Source of the DNA: Natronolimnobius sp. AArcel1
Lineage (GTDB): Archaea > Halobacteriota > Halobacteria > Halobacteriales > Natrialbaceae
Length of the DNA stretch: 64,000 nucleotides
Direction: 5' to 3'
Assembly: GCF_011043775.1 (NCBI RefSeq)
Contig: NZ_JAAKXY010000004.1
Coordinates: 186,001-250,000 of the forward strand
Shown: positions 26,170 through 35,440 of the stretch, piece after piece
Numbering within the stretch: the stretch's first letter is position 1
Layout of the letters: each line of letters starts with the position of its first letter
The notes under the pieces: model-generated
Databases searched by the model: none
Seen by the model: only the letters and a program-made list of their open reading frames with translations
Told to the model about the DNA's origin: nothing
Program-made: the position numbers and the translations under genes

Positions 26170-26919
26170 TTACTTTTCGTCTCGAGGCGAAACCGCTATC
26201 GACCCCGCTTCAGCATGGCGATGGCAGGGCCGACAGAGCGTGATAACGTTATCCATCGTATGCGCATCCGCGGGTTGGTCAAACGACCGAACAGGCTCGA
26301 GATGGTGGACATCCGGATTCTTCCCCAACTCGTCCGCACCGACGCCACAGTGTTGGCACTCGTAGCCGTCGCGCTCGAGTGCCTGTCGTCGGATTCGCCA
26401 CCACCGTTTCCCGTAGTTGATCACGCCGCCTTCCCACTGGTGATGGTCGGGTCCGACGACGTTCTCCGAAAGCCACTCGCCGTAGCACTCGAGCGTACAG
26501 AAACAACCGCGTTTTCGCTTGTCTGCTTTCGCTGGCCGAACCTCGAGTTTCGACCTGCAATATCCGCACTCGACGGTAACGCGCGTGCCTTTCTCCGACG
26601 GATTTTCAGGGAGCAATCCAATCGCATCCTCGACGCACCCCGGACAGTAGACGCCGTCTTTGTCGGACGGATAGTATGAAAACGTCTCACCACACGAGTC
26701 ACAGGTCGCTGATTCTTTCGCATCCCGCCAGTTACCGTTGTGCTCGCCCGCGTTTGGGTTGCAGTCGTCACAGAACTCGAGGCGGGCCTTCGGATCATAA
26801 AACTCGCTTCCACACCCGCTACAGGTCCGGTTCGGAAGCGACTCGCCGTGGACTTTCGTATGGTGCTGGCGCATTCCCTGTTCGGTACTCAGTGATTTTC
26901 CACACGTCGGGCAGTCCAT
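26170..26919 (-). CDS. HNH endonuclease with N-terminal zinc fingers
   Basis: A 249-residue Cys/His-rich protein. It starts with a C2H2 finger (MDCPTCGKSLSTEQGMRQHH), then further CxxC pairs (CSGCGSEFYD, CDSCGETF, CPGC, CGYCRSKLE). It ends in an HNH nuclease module: RDGYECQHCGVGADELG, DVHHLEPVRS, DNVITLCRPCHRHAE. Such proteins nick or cut DNA and are typical of mobile or defence genes. It sits alone beside the rearranged tRNA-Gln region, consistent with mobile-element activity there, though a link is not shown. Confidence 0.85.
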   Translation of the reverse strand: MDCPTCGKSLSTEQGMRQHHTKVHGESLPNRTCSGCGSEFYDPKARLEFCDDCNPNAGEHNGNWRDAKESATCDSCGETFSYYPSDKDGVYCPGCVEDAIGLLPENPSEKGTRVTVECGYCRSKLEVRPAKADKRKRGCFCTLECYGEWLSENVVGPDHHQWEGGVINYGKRWWRIRRQALERDGYECQHCGVGADELGKNPDVHHLEPVRSFDQPADAHTMDNVITLCRPCHRHAEAGSIAVSPRDEK

Positions 26920-27011
26920 GTCGCGGTTGGCCGCGCTATCAGCTATAAACTCGAGGACGCACCACTGGAGTGTTCAAACGGCGATAAAAGACGTAAACGG
27001 TGGCCGGTGCG

Positions 27012-28160
27012 TTACAGGTAGCCTTCCGCGGCCAGTCGCTCGATGCCTTCCTCGAGTCGTTCCTCGCTTGCGGCATACGAAATTCGTGCGTAGCCGGGCG
27101 TTCCGAACGCACTACCGGGGACGGTCGCGACGTGGGCGTCTTCGATTGCGCCTTCACACCAGGCCTGATCGTCGTCATCGACAGGGAGCATCATGTAGAA
27201 CGCGCCCTCTGGGACCGCGACGTCGACATCGTGTTCGGCGAGTAAGTCGACGACGAGTTCGCGTCGCTGTGCGAAGGCTTCGGTCATCTCGTCGACAGCC
27301 TCGTCGGTGTTCTCGAGTGCCTCAATCCCGGCGTGCTGGACGAAGTTCACGGCCGAGGAGACGGAGTGGCTGTGGAGTTTGCCCGCCTGGTCGATGAGGT
27401 CTTCGGGGCCGGCGAAGTAGCCAAGCCGCCAGCCAGTCATCGAGTAGGCTTTCGAGAAGCCGTTGACGGTGACCGTGCGGTCGGCCATTCCCTCGAGCGT
27501 GCCCAGACTCGTTGGCTCGACGCCGTAGGTAATCTCCTTGTAGATCTCGTCGGAAATGACGGTGATGTCGTGTTCGACGGCCAGATCGCGCACGCCCTCG
27601 AGTGCGGCGTCGGAGTAGACCGCGCCGGTTGGGTTCGATGGCGAGTTGACGATCAGCAGTTCGGTCTCGTCTGAGACGGCCTCAGCGAGGTCATCGAGTG
27701 CAGGCTCGAGTTGGAACTCGTGTGCAGAGAGGTCGACACGGGTGAGCGAGCCGCCGGCCATCTTGACCATGGCCTCGTAGGAGACCCACGCGGGATCGAG
27801 GAGGGCGACTTCGTCGCCGTCGCTGATCAGGGCTTGGATGATTTCATAGAGCGCCTGTTTCGCGCCGGGCGTAACGATGATTTCGTCGGGGCCGTGATCG
27901 AGCCCGTCGTCGGCCAGTTTCTCGGAAATCGCTTCGCGCAGGTCGATGATCCCCGCGGAGGTGGTGTAGCCGGTGTGGCCGGCGTCCATGGCGTCCTGGC
28001 CCGCGTCGATGATATTCTGTGGCGTCGGGAAGTCGGGTTCGCCGACCGAGAGGTCGACGACGTCCGCGCCGTCGTTCTCGAGTTCGGTCGCGAGCGCAGA
28101 GATTGCGAGGGTTGCAGACGGTTCAACTCGGGTCAGGCGGTCGGTAAATTCCATCGTCAT
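27012..28160 (-). CDS. Class I/II PLP-dependent aminotransferase (AspC-like)
   Basis: A 382-residue fold-type I aminotransferase. It has VDLSVGEPDFPTPQNI, the VNSPSNPTGAVYS segment with the conserved Asn/Pro, ITVISDEIYKEITYG holding the PLP-contacting Asp and Tyr, and NGFSKAYSMTGWRLGYF with the Schiff-base Lys. It probably transfers amino groups between aspartate or another amino acid and 2-oxoglutarate. It overlaps ribH by 4 bp (ATGA), so it is translated from the same message. Confidence 0.92.
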   Translation of the reverse strand: MTMEFTDRLTRVEPSATLAISALATELENDGADVVDLSVGEPDFPTPQNIIDAGQDAMDAGHTGYTTSAGIIDLREAISEKLADDGLDHGPDEIIVTPGAKQALYEIIQALISDGDEVALLDPAWVSYEAMVKMAGGSLTRVDLSAHEFQLEPALDDLAEAVSDETELLIVNSPSNPTGAVYSDAALEGVRDLAVEHDITVISDEIYKEITYGVEPTSLGTLEGMADRTVTVNGFSKAYSMTGWRLGYFAGPEDLIDQAGKLHSHSVSSAVNFVQHAGIEALENTDEAVDEMTEAFAQRRELVVDLLAEHDVDVAVPEGAFYMMLPVDDDDQAWCEGAIEDAHVATVPGSAFGTPGYARISYAASEERLEEGIERLAAEGYL

Positions 28161-28600
28161 TGCTGATCTGGATCTGACTCCGTTTCCGGATCGGAAGCGG
28201 GAAGGTCGGTCACAAGGTCAATCGCGCCGGAGACGGCTTTGGCCGCGTTCTCGACGCGTTCGCGCGCTTCGGCGGCGGACATACCGGGGCCCGTCACGCC
28301 GAGCGTAACGGGGGTGTCACGCTCGAGACTGACATCGGAGAGTCGCTGTGCAGCCGCGTCGGTGATCACCTGATCGTGGTCAGTGTCGCCGGTGATAACC
28401 GTCCCGATGACGACGACTGCGTCGACGACGTCGCGGCGTGCGAGTCGGTCAGCAGCCAGCGGGGCATCGTACGCGCCCGGGACGTGCACCGTCTCATACA
28501 CCTCGACATCGGCGTCAGCGGCAGCCTCGAGGGCAGCCTGCTCCATTTGCTCGGTGATCGGCCGGTTGAATTCAGCGACCACCAGTCCGAGCGTGGTCAT
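28157..28600 (-). CDS. ribH: 6,7-dimethyl-8-ribityllumazine synthase
   Basis: A 147-residue lumazine synthase. The order is conserved: LGLVVAEFNRPI at the substrate site, ETVHVPGAYDAPLAA, VVVIGTVITGDTDHDQVI with the catalytic His, and TLGVTGPGMS. It condenses 5-amino-6-ribitylamino-uracil with dihydroxybutanone phosphate in riboflavin synthesis. A frame extending 164 codons further upstream lacks similarity, so the ATG at 28600 is used. No FMN riboswitch is visible upstream. Confidence 0.93.
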   Translation of the reverse strand: MTTLGLVVAEFNRPITEQMEQAALEAAADADVEVYETVHVPGAYDAPLAADRLARRDVVDAVVVIGTVITGDTDHDQVITDAAAQRLSDVSLERDTPVTLGVTGPGMSAAEARERVENAAKAVSGAIDLVTDLPASDPETESDPDQQ

Positions 28601-28820
28601 ACTCTCAGCGTGGAGAGGGGCCCTAAAAGAGCTACCGTTCTGTCCGGAGTTATCGCTCCGCAGTGGGGTGGTCTCAAACATCTGCGGGACAGGTGTGTCG
28701 ACACAGTTACAAGACGGAATTATAGTCGTGATAAACGTGTGAATCGTCCTAAAACGAAACAAACAGCGCTGAATGACTGTCGACTTATTTGATGTAGTGG
28801 GCACCAGTGGAGAGCGCACT

Positions 28821-29504
28821 ATGTCTACCAATCGATTCGCGTTCCCCGACGCAATTGACCGCGATACCGTCCAATCAGTTGGAAAAGTCGTCCTCGCAAC
28901 GCTGGCGCTGATCTGGCTGTTGTGGCTCATCTCGCTCCTTCCCGGAATCGGTCGGTTCATCCCTGGAACGCCCGTGACGTTCGCTGCCGTCGCTGGAGCG
29001 ATTGCGACCGTGCTGGTCGTTGGGTTACTTCTGTATCTCGCGCCCGCGCTCGCAGGGCTCGTTCGCTCGACAGTCGACGGCCCCGATGCCATCGTCGACG
29101 ATATTGCATCGATAATACACCTGTTTATTGTCTTGCTCGCGGTGCTCGTTGCCCATCGCGGGCTGGCACAGTTGATCGTCCCGCTCCTCGAGAATCCACT
29201 CAGCCTCGGAAACGCGGGCTGGACGTACGATATCGTGTTCCTCGCACTCGCATTGCCGCCGCTTGCAATCCTCGCAGCGCGTATCTACGTCTCGCTCGAC
29301 CCGATGTCCGAACTGCTTGCGAACAAGTTGACAGGTGAGACCGCACAATCCACCACTCACGGCTCGGACACCGGACCATCGACAGTGGAGTCTGACGCCA
29401 CCACCACTGAATATGCAACCGACAACGCGACTGATGTGGCGGCTGACGACACGAACATGGCTGACGACAACGCCGACACCACTCGAGACGCGCGCGACGA
29501 CTAA
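28821..29504 (+). CDS. Four-helix membrane protein with acidic low-complexity tail
   Basis: A 227-residue protein. Four hydrophobic segments lie at about residues 22-45, 54-78, 90-115 and 125-150 (for example LATLALIWLLWLISLLPGIG and IVFLALALPPLAILAARIYV). They are followed by some 70 residues rich in Thr, Asp, Asn and Ala, probably disordered. The ATG at 28821 lies next to a good TATA spacing; a frame 16 codons longer exists. I do not recognise a function. Confidence 0.7.
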   Translation: MSTNRFAFPDAIDRDTVQSVGKVVLATLALIWLLWLISLLPGIGRFIPGTPVTFAAVAGAIATVLVVGLLLYLAPALAGLVRSTVDGPDAIVDDIASIIHLFIVLLAVLVAHRGLAQLIVPLLENPLSLGNAGWTYDIVFLALALPPLAILAARIYVSLDPMSELLANKLTGETAQSTTHGSDTGPSTVESDATTTEYATDNATDVAADDTNMADDNADTTRDARDD

Positions 29505-29701
29505 TCTCAAAACCAGTCGGCGCGTTCGAACCCAGTATCGAGACTGCGTAGCGACGTATTGTCGGAATAGAAAACAGCGTTCTATCTTGAACTCAGATCG
29601 GTTTGTATGAGTGGCTGATTCTACACACAGCAGACGATTAATCATCGACATCCTGAGCCCAGTACCAAACCTATTCAGCACTCGAGTTCCTAGACGAGAC
29701 A

Positions 29702-30067
29702 ATGACTGATTCCGACGACGACGCATCGCTGCACGAGCGCGTCGAGGCCTGGCTCACCCGCGAGATGCCGATCATTCAGATGCACGGCGGAACGAGTGCG
29801 GTTCGGGAGGCCAATCCCGACACCGGCGAGGTCATCATCGAACTCGGTGGCGGGTGCTCAGGGTGCTCAGTCGGCGACGTGACGACGGGGAACATCGAGG
29901 CCGAACTGATTCAGTGGCCCGAAATCGACGAGGTCACCGTCAGAATACCGGATGCTCGAGATAGTCTGGGCGGACCGGACCAGCCCGAATCGATCATGGG
30001 TGTCGACCGAACTGAGGGCGGCCGCGGCGACTGGGGGTCCTCAAATCCCGGAAAAGACCACCTCTGA
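29702..30067 (+). CDS. NifU C-terminal domain protein (Fe-S cluster carrier)
   Basis: A 121-residue protein whose core is a Nfu domain with the GGGCSGCSVGDVTTGNIE motif; the CxxC pair bridges a labile 4Fe-4S cluster between two subunits. The N-terminal RVEAWLTREMPIIQMHGG and VIIELGGG are the other conserved blocks. It likely stores or delivers Fe-S clusters to cytosolic apoproteins such as the NuoB/NuoI or Nth proteins encoded in this window (inference). A Gly/Pro-rich 30-residue tail is extra. Confidence 0.88.
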   Translation: MTDSDDDASLHERVEAWLTREMPIIQMHGGTSAVREANPDTGEVIIELGGGCSGCSVGDVTTGNIEAELIQWPEIDEVTVRIPDARDSLGGPDQPESIMGVDRTEGGRGDWGSSNPGKDHL

Positions 30068-30250
30068 TCGGTTCAGAACAGGGTTCTGTATCGGCCAACT
30101 CGGTGTGGTTCGCCAGTCTGGAGACACTGGTGTGTTGTGAGTCACGTTGACAGGGACGGCTAGTTTTGGGAACGCCTATATGCTTTTACGCGTCAATTAC
30201 GGAGTTAGTGACAATGAGGACGTGGAGACGCCTACAAGCCGGTGCTGGGG

Positions 30251-30853
30251 GTGACAGTCGTGGTCGATGAGCCAGTCGTCGACGGTGACGACGAAACCGA
30301 CGCGGAAGGTGAAACGACAGCGGAAACAGAAACTGACGGCGGCGTTCGTACGTACACCGTTCGCCTCGAGTTAGTCGACGAACCCGGCGAGTTACTGAGC
30401 GCGCTCTCGCCGATCGCCGACAACGGGGGCAATCTGTTGAGTATTCACCACGAGCGTGGAAACATGACCCCGCGCGGGCATATCCCCGTCGAGGTCGACC
30501 TCGAGTGCCCACCGGATCGCTTCGAGGGCATCGTCGACGCACTTCGTGATGCCGGCGTCAATATTATCCAGGCCGGTGCGAACCGCTACGGTGAGGAGAT
30601 CAGCGTCGTGCTGGTCGGCCACCTCATCGATACCGACCTCTCGAATACGCTCAACCGCATTCAGGAGGAAGCGAGCGCTGCCGTCCTCGATCTCTCGCTG
30701 TCCGCGCCGGAAGGCACTGAGCCAGTTTCGAGCGCCCGGCTGCGACTCGCCATCGACTCCGGCGATATTGACGATACGCTCGCGACGATTCGATCGATTG
30801 GCGACGACAAAGAGCTCACTGTCGTCGAACCGCTCCCCGGAGGTGATGCCTGA
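30251..30853 (+). CDS. ACT-domain regulatory protein linked to homoserine dehydrogenase
   Basis: About 200 residues with two ACT-like halves. The first is clear: TYTVRLELVDEPGELLSALSPIADNGG, with the ligand-binding Gly region, then NVTPRGHIPVEV-like sequence. The second spans about residues 95-195. ACT domains bind amino acids. The stop overlaps the hom start (TGATG), so the protein probably senses threonine or a related amino acid and controls homoserine dehydrogenase, which here lacks its own ACT domain. Several in-frame GTG codons (30242, 30251, 30260) compete as start; 30251 gives the most family-like N-terminus. Confidence 0.75.
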   Translation: MTVVVDEPVVDGDDETDAEGETTAETETDGGVRTYTVRLELVDEPGELLSALSPIADNGGNLLSIHHERGNMTPRGHIPVEVDLECPPDRFEGIVDALRDAGVNIIQAGANRYGEEISVVLVGHLIDTDLSNTLNRIQEEASAAVLDLSLSAPEGTEPVSSARLRLAIDSGDIDDTLATIRSIGDDKELTVVEPLPGGDA

Positions 30854-31800
30854 TGAAACTCGCAATTCTCGGCGCTGGCGATGTCGGCCGCTCGGTCGCA
30901 GACCTCGCTGGCGAATACGGCCACGACGTCGTTGCACTGGCAGACTCGAGTAGCGCCGCTCTCGACCAATCAGGTATCGACGTCGAAGACGCACTCGAGG
31001 CAAAACTCAGTGGTGGACAGGTCGGCGAAGACGACCCGGAAACTGTCTTCGACACCGACTACGACGTGCTCGTCGAGGCAACACCAACCACGCTCGACGA
31101 CGCCGAACCCGGCTTCTCGCACGTCAAACGCGCACTCGAGACCGACCACCACGTCGTGCTGGCGAACAAGGGTCCCGTCGCCGAACGCTACGAGGAACTA
31201 CGCGCACTCGAGGCCGACAGCGCGGGTTCGATCCGCTTCGAGGCAACCGTTGGCGGCGCAATTCCCGTGCTCTCGACCATCGAGGACTCGACGCCACAGG
31301 CAGTCACCGCCGTTCGCGGCGTCTTGAACGGCACCGCGAACTTCATCCTCACCCGGATGGCTGCCGAGGGACTCGATTACGAACACGTCCTTGCGGAGGC
31401 ACAGGATCTCGGCGTCGCGGAAGCCGATCCGACCTTCGACGTCGACGGCACCGACGCCGCACTCAAGTTCGTCATCCTCGCGAACGTCCTCTCTGAGGGC
31501 GGCTTCGCACTCGAGGACGCCACCGTCGACGGCATCCAGAACGTTCCCGGCAGCGCACTCGACCTCGCTGCCGAAGATGGCCAGACGATCCGGCTCATCG
31601 GCGAAGCAACCCGTGACGGTGTCCGTGTCGGGCCGCGTCTGGTTCCCGAAAACAGCGCTCTCGCGGTGACTGGCACGCGAAACATCGTCCAGATCGAGAC
31701 GAAACACGCCGGCTCGCTGCACTCGAGTGGCCGCGGTGCGGGCGGTCCAGAGACGGCGACGGCAGTGCTGTCTGACGTCGGGCGGCTGCCCGAACTGTAA
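30853..31800 (+). CDS. hom: Homoserine dehydrogenase (without ACT domain)
   Basis: A 315-residue enzyme reducing aspartate semialdehyde to homoserine for threonine and methionine synthesis. The N-terminal LAILGAGDVGRSVADLA is the NAD(P) loop. VLANKGPVAERYEEL holds the catalytic-site Lys, IRFEATVGGAIPVLS and GVLNGTANFILTRMAAEGLDY are signature blocks, and DPTFDVDGTDAALKFVILAN closes the active site. It is shorter than bacterial enzymes because the regulatory ACT domain is supplied by the overlapping upstream gene. Confidence 0.93.
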   Translation: MKLAILGAGDVGRSVADLAGEYGHDVVALADSSSAALDQSGIDVEDALEAKLSGGQVGEDDPETVFDTDYDVLVEATPTTLDDAEPGFSHVKRALETDHHVVLANKGPVAERYEELRALEADSAGSIRFEATVGGAIPVLSTIEDSTPQAVTAVRGVLNGTANFILTRMAAEGLDYEHVLAEAQDLGVAEADPTFDVDGTDAALKFVILANVLSEGGFALEDATVDGIQNVPGSALDLAAEDGQTIRLIGEATRDGVRVGPRLVPENSALAVTGTRNIVQIETKHAGSLHSSGRGAGGPETATAVLSDVGRLPEL

Positions 31801-32037
31801 GGTCCCGATAGCCTCTTCTTTTCGTGCGTGTTCGCGCAGTGATTCTCGACAACGACTTTGGCCCTCGAGTTGCACGTTGCGATACGGTGATCCCGAGACG
31901 CCAGCAGTTGAGACGGGCGAGTCGCAACTGGACACCCGTTCGAAAACCGTGTGGATGTTACACAAACCGCAAGCAAGCGTCGGGATCATCTGAATACGCT
32001 TTCGAAATGGTTTTAACCGCAACGGGCGAACAAGACC

Positions 32038-32045
32038 GATATAAG
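32038..32045 (+). promoter_or_regulatory. TATA box of the aEF1A-S10 operon
   Basis: GATATAAG is centred about 27-28 bp upstream of the ATG at 32070, pointing to a leaderless transcript. A second TATA-like TTTTAACC about 30 bp further up could be an alternative or regulatory element. Confidence 0.55.
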
Positions 32046-32069
32046 CGCCTCTGCGCGTGAGCTACAACA

Positions 32070-33332
32070 ATGAGCGAACAACACCAGAACCTGGCCGTAA
32101 TCGGTCACGTTGACCACGGGAAAAGTACGCTCGTGGGCCGACTCCTCTACGAGACGGGGAGCGTTCCCGAGCACGTTATCGAACAGCACCGCGAAGAAGC
32201 AGAAGAGAAGGGCAAGGGCGGATTCGAATTCGCCTACGTGATGGACAACCTCGCCGAAGAGCGAGAGCGTGGTGTCACCATCGACATCGCCCACCAGGAG
32301 TTCACCACCGACGAGTACGACTTTACCATCGTCGACTGTCCTGGCCACCGCGACTTCGTCAAGAACATGATCACGGGCGCATCCCAGGCGGACAACGCTG
32401 TCCTCGTCGTCGCTGCTGACGACGGTGTCGCGCCTCAGACCCAGGAGCACGTGTTCCTGGCTCGGACCCTCGGTATCGACGAGCTCATCGTCGGCGTCAA
32501 CAAGATGGACGTCGTCGACTACAAGGAAGACACCTACGACGACGTCGTCGAAGAGGTTACCCAGCTCCTCAACCAGGTCCAGTTCAACACCGAAGACGCC
32601 TCGTTCATCCCGATCTCGGCGTTCGAAGGCGACAACATCGCCGAATCCTCGGACGAGACATCGTGGTACGACGGCGAAACGCTGCTTGAGGCACTCAACG
32701 CCCTGCCAGCGCCACAGCCACCAACGGACGCACCACTGCGACTCCCAATTCAGGACGTCTACACGATTTCCGGAATCGGTACCGTCCCAGTCGGACGTAT
32801 CGAGACCGGTGTCATGAACATCGGCGACGACGTCTCCTTCCAGCCAAGCGACGTTGGCGGCGAGGTCAAGACCATCGAGATGCACCACGAAGAGGTGCCA
32901 AAAGCAGAACCCGGTGACAACGTTGGATTCAACGTTCGTGGCATCGGTAAGGACGACATCCGCCGCGGTGACGTCTGTGGCCCAGCCGACGAGCCACCAA
33001 GCGTCGCCGAGACGTTCCAGGCACAGGTCGTCGTCATGCAGCACCCATCCGTGATCACGGCCGGCTACACCCCGGTCTTCCACGCACACACCTCGCAGGT
33101 CGCCTGTACGATCGAGTCCATCGACAAGAAAATGGACCCATCGAGCGGCGAAGTCGCCGAGGAGAACCCAGACTTCATCCAGTCGGGTGACGCTGCAGTG
33201 GTCACGATCCGACCACAAAAGCCTCTCAGCATCGAGCCATCCAGCGAAATTCCAGAACTCGGGAGCTTCGCAATCCGCGACATGGGTCAGACCATCGCGG
33301 CCGGGAAGGTCCTCGAGGTCCACGAGAAATAG
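32070..33332 (+). CDS. tuf: Translation elongation factor aEF1A
   Basis: A 420-residue GTPase delivering aminoacyl-tRNA to the ribosome. G1 is [10 protein letters not shown]3 is DCPGHRDF, G4 is NKMD and G5 lies in FIPISAFEG. The switch I region contains [11 protein letters not shown]. Domain 2 begins near [22 protein letters not shown] and domain 3 near [18 protein letters not shown]. Length matches archaeal EF1A. It abuts rpsJ with no spacer. Confidence 0.98.
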   Translation: MSEQHQNLAVIGHVDHGKSTLVGRLLYETGSVPEHVIEQHREEAEEKGKGGFEFAYVMDNLAEERERGVTIDIAHQEFTTDEYDFTIVDCPGHRDFVKNMITGASQADNAVLVVAADDGVAPQTQEHVFLARTLGIDELIVGVNKMDVVDYKEDTYDDVVEEVTQLLNQVQFNTEDASFIPISAFEGDNIAESSDETSWYDGETLLEALNALPAPQPPTDAPLRLPIQDVYTISGIGTVPVGRIETGVMNIGDDVSFQPSDVGGEVKTIEMHHEEVPKAEPGDNVGFNVRGIGKDDIRRGDVCGPADEPPSVAETFQAQVVVMQHPSVITAGYTPVFHAHTSQVACTIESIDKKMDPSSGEVAEENPDFIQSGDAAVVTIRPQKPLSIEPSSEIPELGSFAIRDMGQTIAAGKVLEVHEK

Positions 33333-33641
33333 ATGCAGCAGGCACGCGTTCGACTCGCGGGTACGAGTCCAGACGACCTCGACGACATCTGCGACGACGT
33401 CCGCGAGATTGCGAACAACACCGGCGTCAACCTCAGCGGTCCGATTCCGCTACCGACCAAGACCCTCGAGGTGCCGACCCGGAAGTCGCCTGACGGCGAA
33501 GGCACCGCGACGTGGGAGCACTGGGAGATGCGCGTCCACAAGCGCCTGATCGATCTGGACGCCGACGAACGCGCACTCCGACAGCTCATGCGCATTCAGG
33601 TGCCAAACGACGTTTCGATCGAGATCGTCCTCGAGGACTAA
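33333..33641 (+). CDS. rpsJ: 30S ribosomal protein S10
   Basis: A 102-residue ribosomal protein with [47 protein letters not shown], and [37 protein letters not shown]. It is a component of the 30S head. The pairing with EF1A immediately upstream is conserved in archaea. It starts at the base after the EF1A stop codon. Confidence 0.97.
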   Translation: MQQARVRLAGTSPDDLDDICDDVREIANNTGVNLSGPIPLPTKTLEVPTRKSPDGEGTATWEHWEMRVHKRLIDLDADERALRQLMRIQVPNDVSIEIVLED

Positions 33642-33779
33642 CGCCTCGATTCGATTTCGGTCCGTTTCGCGCGACCCCATTCGAACCCATTTTCGATCAC
33701 CCGTTCCGAGCGTGAGTGGTGACACACGTGGCGTCCGGTAATACACTTTTGTAGCTCGTCAGCATAGCTAGAGGTAGCT

Positions 33780-34454
33780 ATGTCGGAGCGTTCTGCCAGT
33801 CCCGTCTTCGAGTTGCTGATCATCTTCATCATTGTCTTCCTCAGCCAATGGGTCGCCGAAGCCGTTGACCTCATGACGACGTTGTTCGTTCTGTCACCCC
33901 CAATTGCAGATCACCCGTGGACAGTCGTGACGAGTGTTTACGCACATGGCAACGTTGGCCACCTGCTCTCGAATAGTATCGCGCTCGTGATCTTCGGGTG
34001 GCCCGTTGCTCGAGCAACGACACGTGTTCGATTCCACGTGTTTTTCCTCGTCATGGGTGCACTTGCCGGCATTTCCGAAATCGTGTTGTCGGCACTGTTG
34101 GCAGTCGTCTCGTCCGCCATGGCAGCCATTTTACCATTTTTCACCATCCCGACGTTTCCGCCGACCGGTGGCGTTCTCGGCGCGAGTGGTGCCGTGTTTG
34201 CACTCATGGGCTATCTGCTCGCCGGCAACCGGTTCTCGTCGGGCATCGCCTCCGTAATACAGATTCCACAGTGGCTCGCCTGGGTCGTCTTCCTCGGCTT
34301 CGCTACGGCCATCACCCTCGCAACCGCAGCCCCAGGTGTTGCACTGATCGCTCACTTCACCGGTTTCCTCCTTGGCCTGCTCGCTGGACGGGCTCGAGTA
34401 CTCAACGTCGGACCACAGGCTGCCAGTGGTCAGCCACAGCGTGAGCAGTTCTAA
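33780..34454 (+). CDS. Rhomboid-family intramembrane serine protease
   Basis: A 224-residue, six-helix membrane protein. Rhomboid hallmarks are HGNVGHLLSN in the loop before TM2, the catalytic serine motif GASGAVFALMGY (GxSG), and the catalytic His in ALIAHFTGFLLGLLAG. It would cleave membrane proteins within the bilayer. A loop containing FFTIPTFPPTGG precedes the serine. It is monocistronic, with a TATA-like ATACACTTTT about 30 bp upstream. Confidence 0.9.
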   Translation: MSERSASPVFELLIIFIIVFLSQWVAEAVDLMTTLFVLSPPIADHPWTVVTSVYAHGNVGHLLSNSIALVIFGWPVARATTRVRFHVFFLVMGALAGISEIVLSALLAVVSSAMAAILPFFTIPTFPPTGGVLGASGAVFALMGYLLAGNRFSSGIASVIQIPQWLAWVVFLGFATAITLATAAPGVALIAHFTGFLLGLLAGRARVLNVGPQAASGQPQREQF

Positions 34455-34529
34455 CGGATTCGTCCACTTCTCACACGTTGCCGAGGAAACACAAGCTACA
34501 AATAGATACCACGGGTTAGAATCAGGTGC

Positions 34530-34601
34530 GGGCTCGTAGATCAGTGGTAGATCGCTTCCTTCGCAAGGAAGAGGCCTCGGGTTCAAATCCCGACGAGTCC
34601 A
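34530..34601 (+). tRNA. tRNA-Ala(CGC)
   Basis: Cloverleaf of 72 nt: acceptor GGGCTCG/CGAGTCC with discriminator A, D-stem GATC/GATC, anticodon stem CTTCC/GGAAG with loop TTCGCAA (anticodon CGC), T-arm TCGGG-TTCAAAT-CCCGA. There is no intron and no encoded CCA beyond the overlap. All stems pair perfectly. Confidence 0.95.
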
Positions 34602-34796
34602 TTCAACTTTTGACACGTCTCGAAGTGTCCAGTTAGTCGCGTCTGTAGCGACTGACGCCGAATTATGCACCGAACAGATAGGCGTACAAACCCCCGCTGA
34701 AAATCGAAGGACGATCGGCTTCGAATCCGAGTGTACGCTGTCTGGCGATTTCACCGAAGGAAAACAGGGGTGGTCGGCGTGAGTACCACCTTCGGC

Positions 34797-34928
34797 ATGT
34801 TATTCAGTCAGTCGACGTGTCAGAACTGCGGGAATCACGTCAGCGACAAATTCAGCCGTGTCTACGGTGACAACCAGAACCGGGTTCACCGCTGTTCAGA
34901 CTGCGATTCGTATCGGCGACTGACTTGA
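34797..34928 (+). CDS. Tiny zinc-ribbon protein
   Basis: About 43 residues with two CxxC pairs, CQNCGNHVSDKFSRVYGD and RCSDCDSYRRLT, which would bind one zinc ion. Small zinc-finger proteins of this kind are abundant and mostly uncharacterised in haloarchaea. The ATG at 34797 is the nearest start before the first CxxC; a GTG eight codons earlier is possible. Confidence 0.65.
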   Translation: MLFSQSTCQNCGNHVSDKFSRVYGDNQNRVHRCSDCDSYRRLT

Positions 34929-35001
34929 GGATCTGCAGGTGGGAAAGTGCTCGAGATACCGGACCCAGAAACGGCCAACGGCCACCAAGGAGGTGAGCCC
35001 G

Positions 35002-35163
35002 ATGTCTGAGTTCGTCCGGGCCAGCCGTCTGTATCACGTCTCGAGTCGAACGCCCATAGCCCATCCAGCCCATCAAGCGAGTGACGACGACGTTCGCCAC
35101 GTGCCCGAGGATCGGAAGATTCGAACCGACGGTGGTCACTCTGATGACAGTATTGTTCAGTGA
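35002..35163 (+). CDS. Possible small protein behind a strong ribosome binding site
   Basis: A 53-residue frame starting at an ATG preceded by GGAGGTGA five bases upstream, an unusually good Shine-Dalgarno for this genome. The protein (MSEFVRASRLYHVSS...) is basic at the start and ends KIRTDGGHSDDSIVQ. It has no recognised domain. The 3' end includes the direct repeat at 35115 and overlaps the zinc-ribbon gene on the other strand. It may be real or fortuitous. Confidence 0.35.
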   Translation: MSEFVRASRLYHVSSRTPIAHPAHQASDDDVRHVPEDRKIRTDGGHSDDSIVQ

Positions 35164-35420
35164 TCCACGATCCATTCATGGTCGCAGCTAGTACATTTGA
35201 GCGCAACCCTACGTCCGTTTCCAAGTAGGGTGCTCCAATTCTCCTCGTCACAAAGCGGACAGAGGATACTTTCCATTGGATCTGTGCCGAAGGACTGTTC
35301 GGCTAAAGTGATTGTCCCAAAACTAGTAGGGACTGAGCAGGCCCTACGGACGAGTTGGACGACCCACACGAGGTTTGACTGTGACGATAACGACAACGAG
35401 AAGATTCGAACCGACGGTGG
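35115..35420. repeat. Two 21-bp direct repeats marking a tandem duplication
   Basis: GAAGATTCGAACCGACGGTG plus one further G occurs at 35115-35135 and 35400-35420. Each copy is followed after 21-22 bp by the end of a small minus-strand zinc-ribbon gene (35157-35276 and 35441-35569). Repeat plus gene therefore look like one duplicated unit of about 285 bp that has since diverged. Confidence 0.7.
35157..35276 (-). CDS. Tiny zinc-ribbon protein (copy 1)
   Basis: 39 residues: MESILCPLCDEENWSTLLGN, then ALKCTSCDHEWIVDH. The two CxxC knuckles form a rubredoxin/zinc-ribbon pair like the transcription factor or RNA polymerase-type ribbons. The ATG at 35276 directly precedes the first knuckle. Homologous in layout to the gene at 35441-35569, with the shared ending C-x2-C-x-HEW. 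Confidence 0.6.
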   Translation of the reverse strand: MESILCPLCDEENWSTLLGNGRRVALKCTSCDHEWIVDH

Positions 35421-35440
35421 CTAGCCTGTAGCGGTCCAGA

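Noticed and set aside
28601-28820. FMN riboswitch upstream of ribH
   Set aside because: No RFN-like conserved elements are visible and such riboswitches are not expected in haloarchaea.
32013-33323. 436-residue minus-strand open frame
   Set aside because: Antisense shadow of aEF1A; no recognisable domain and full overlap with a certain gene.
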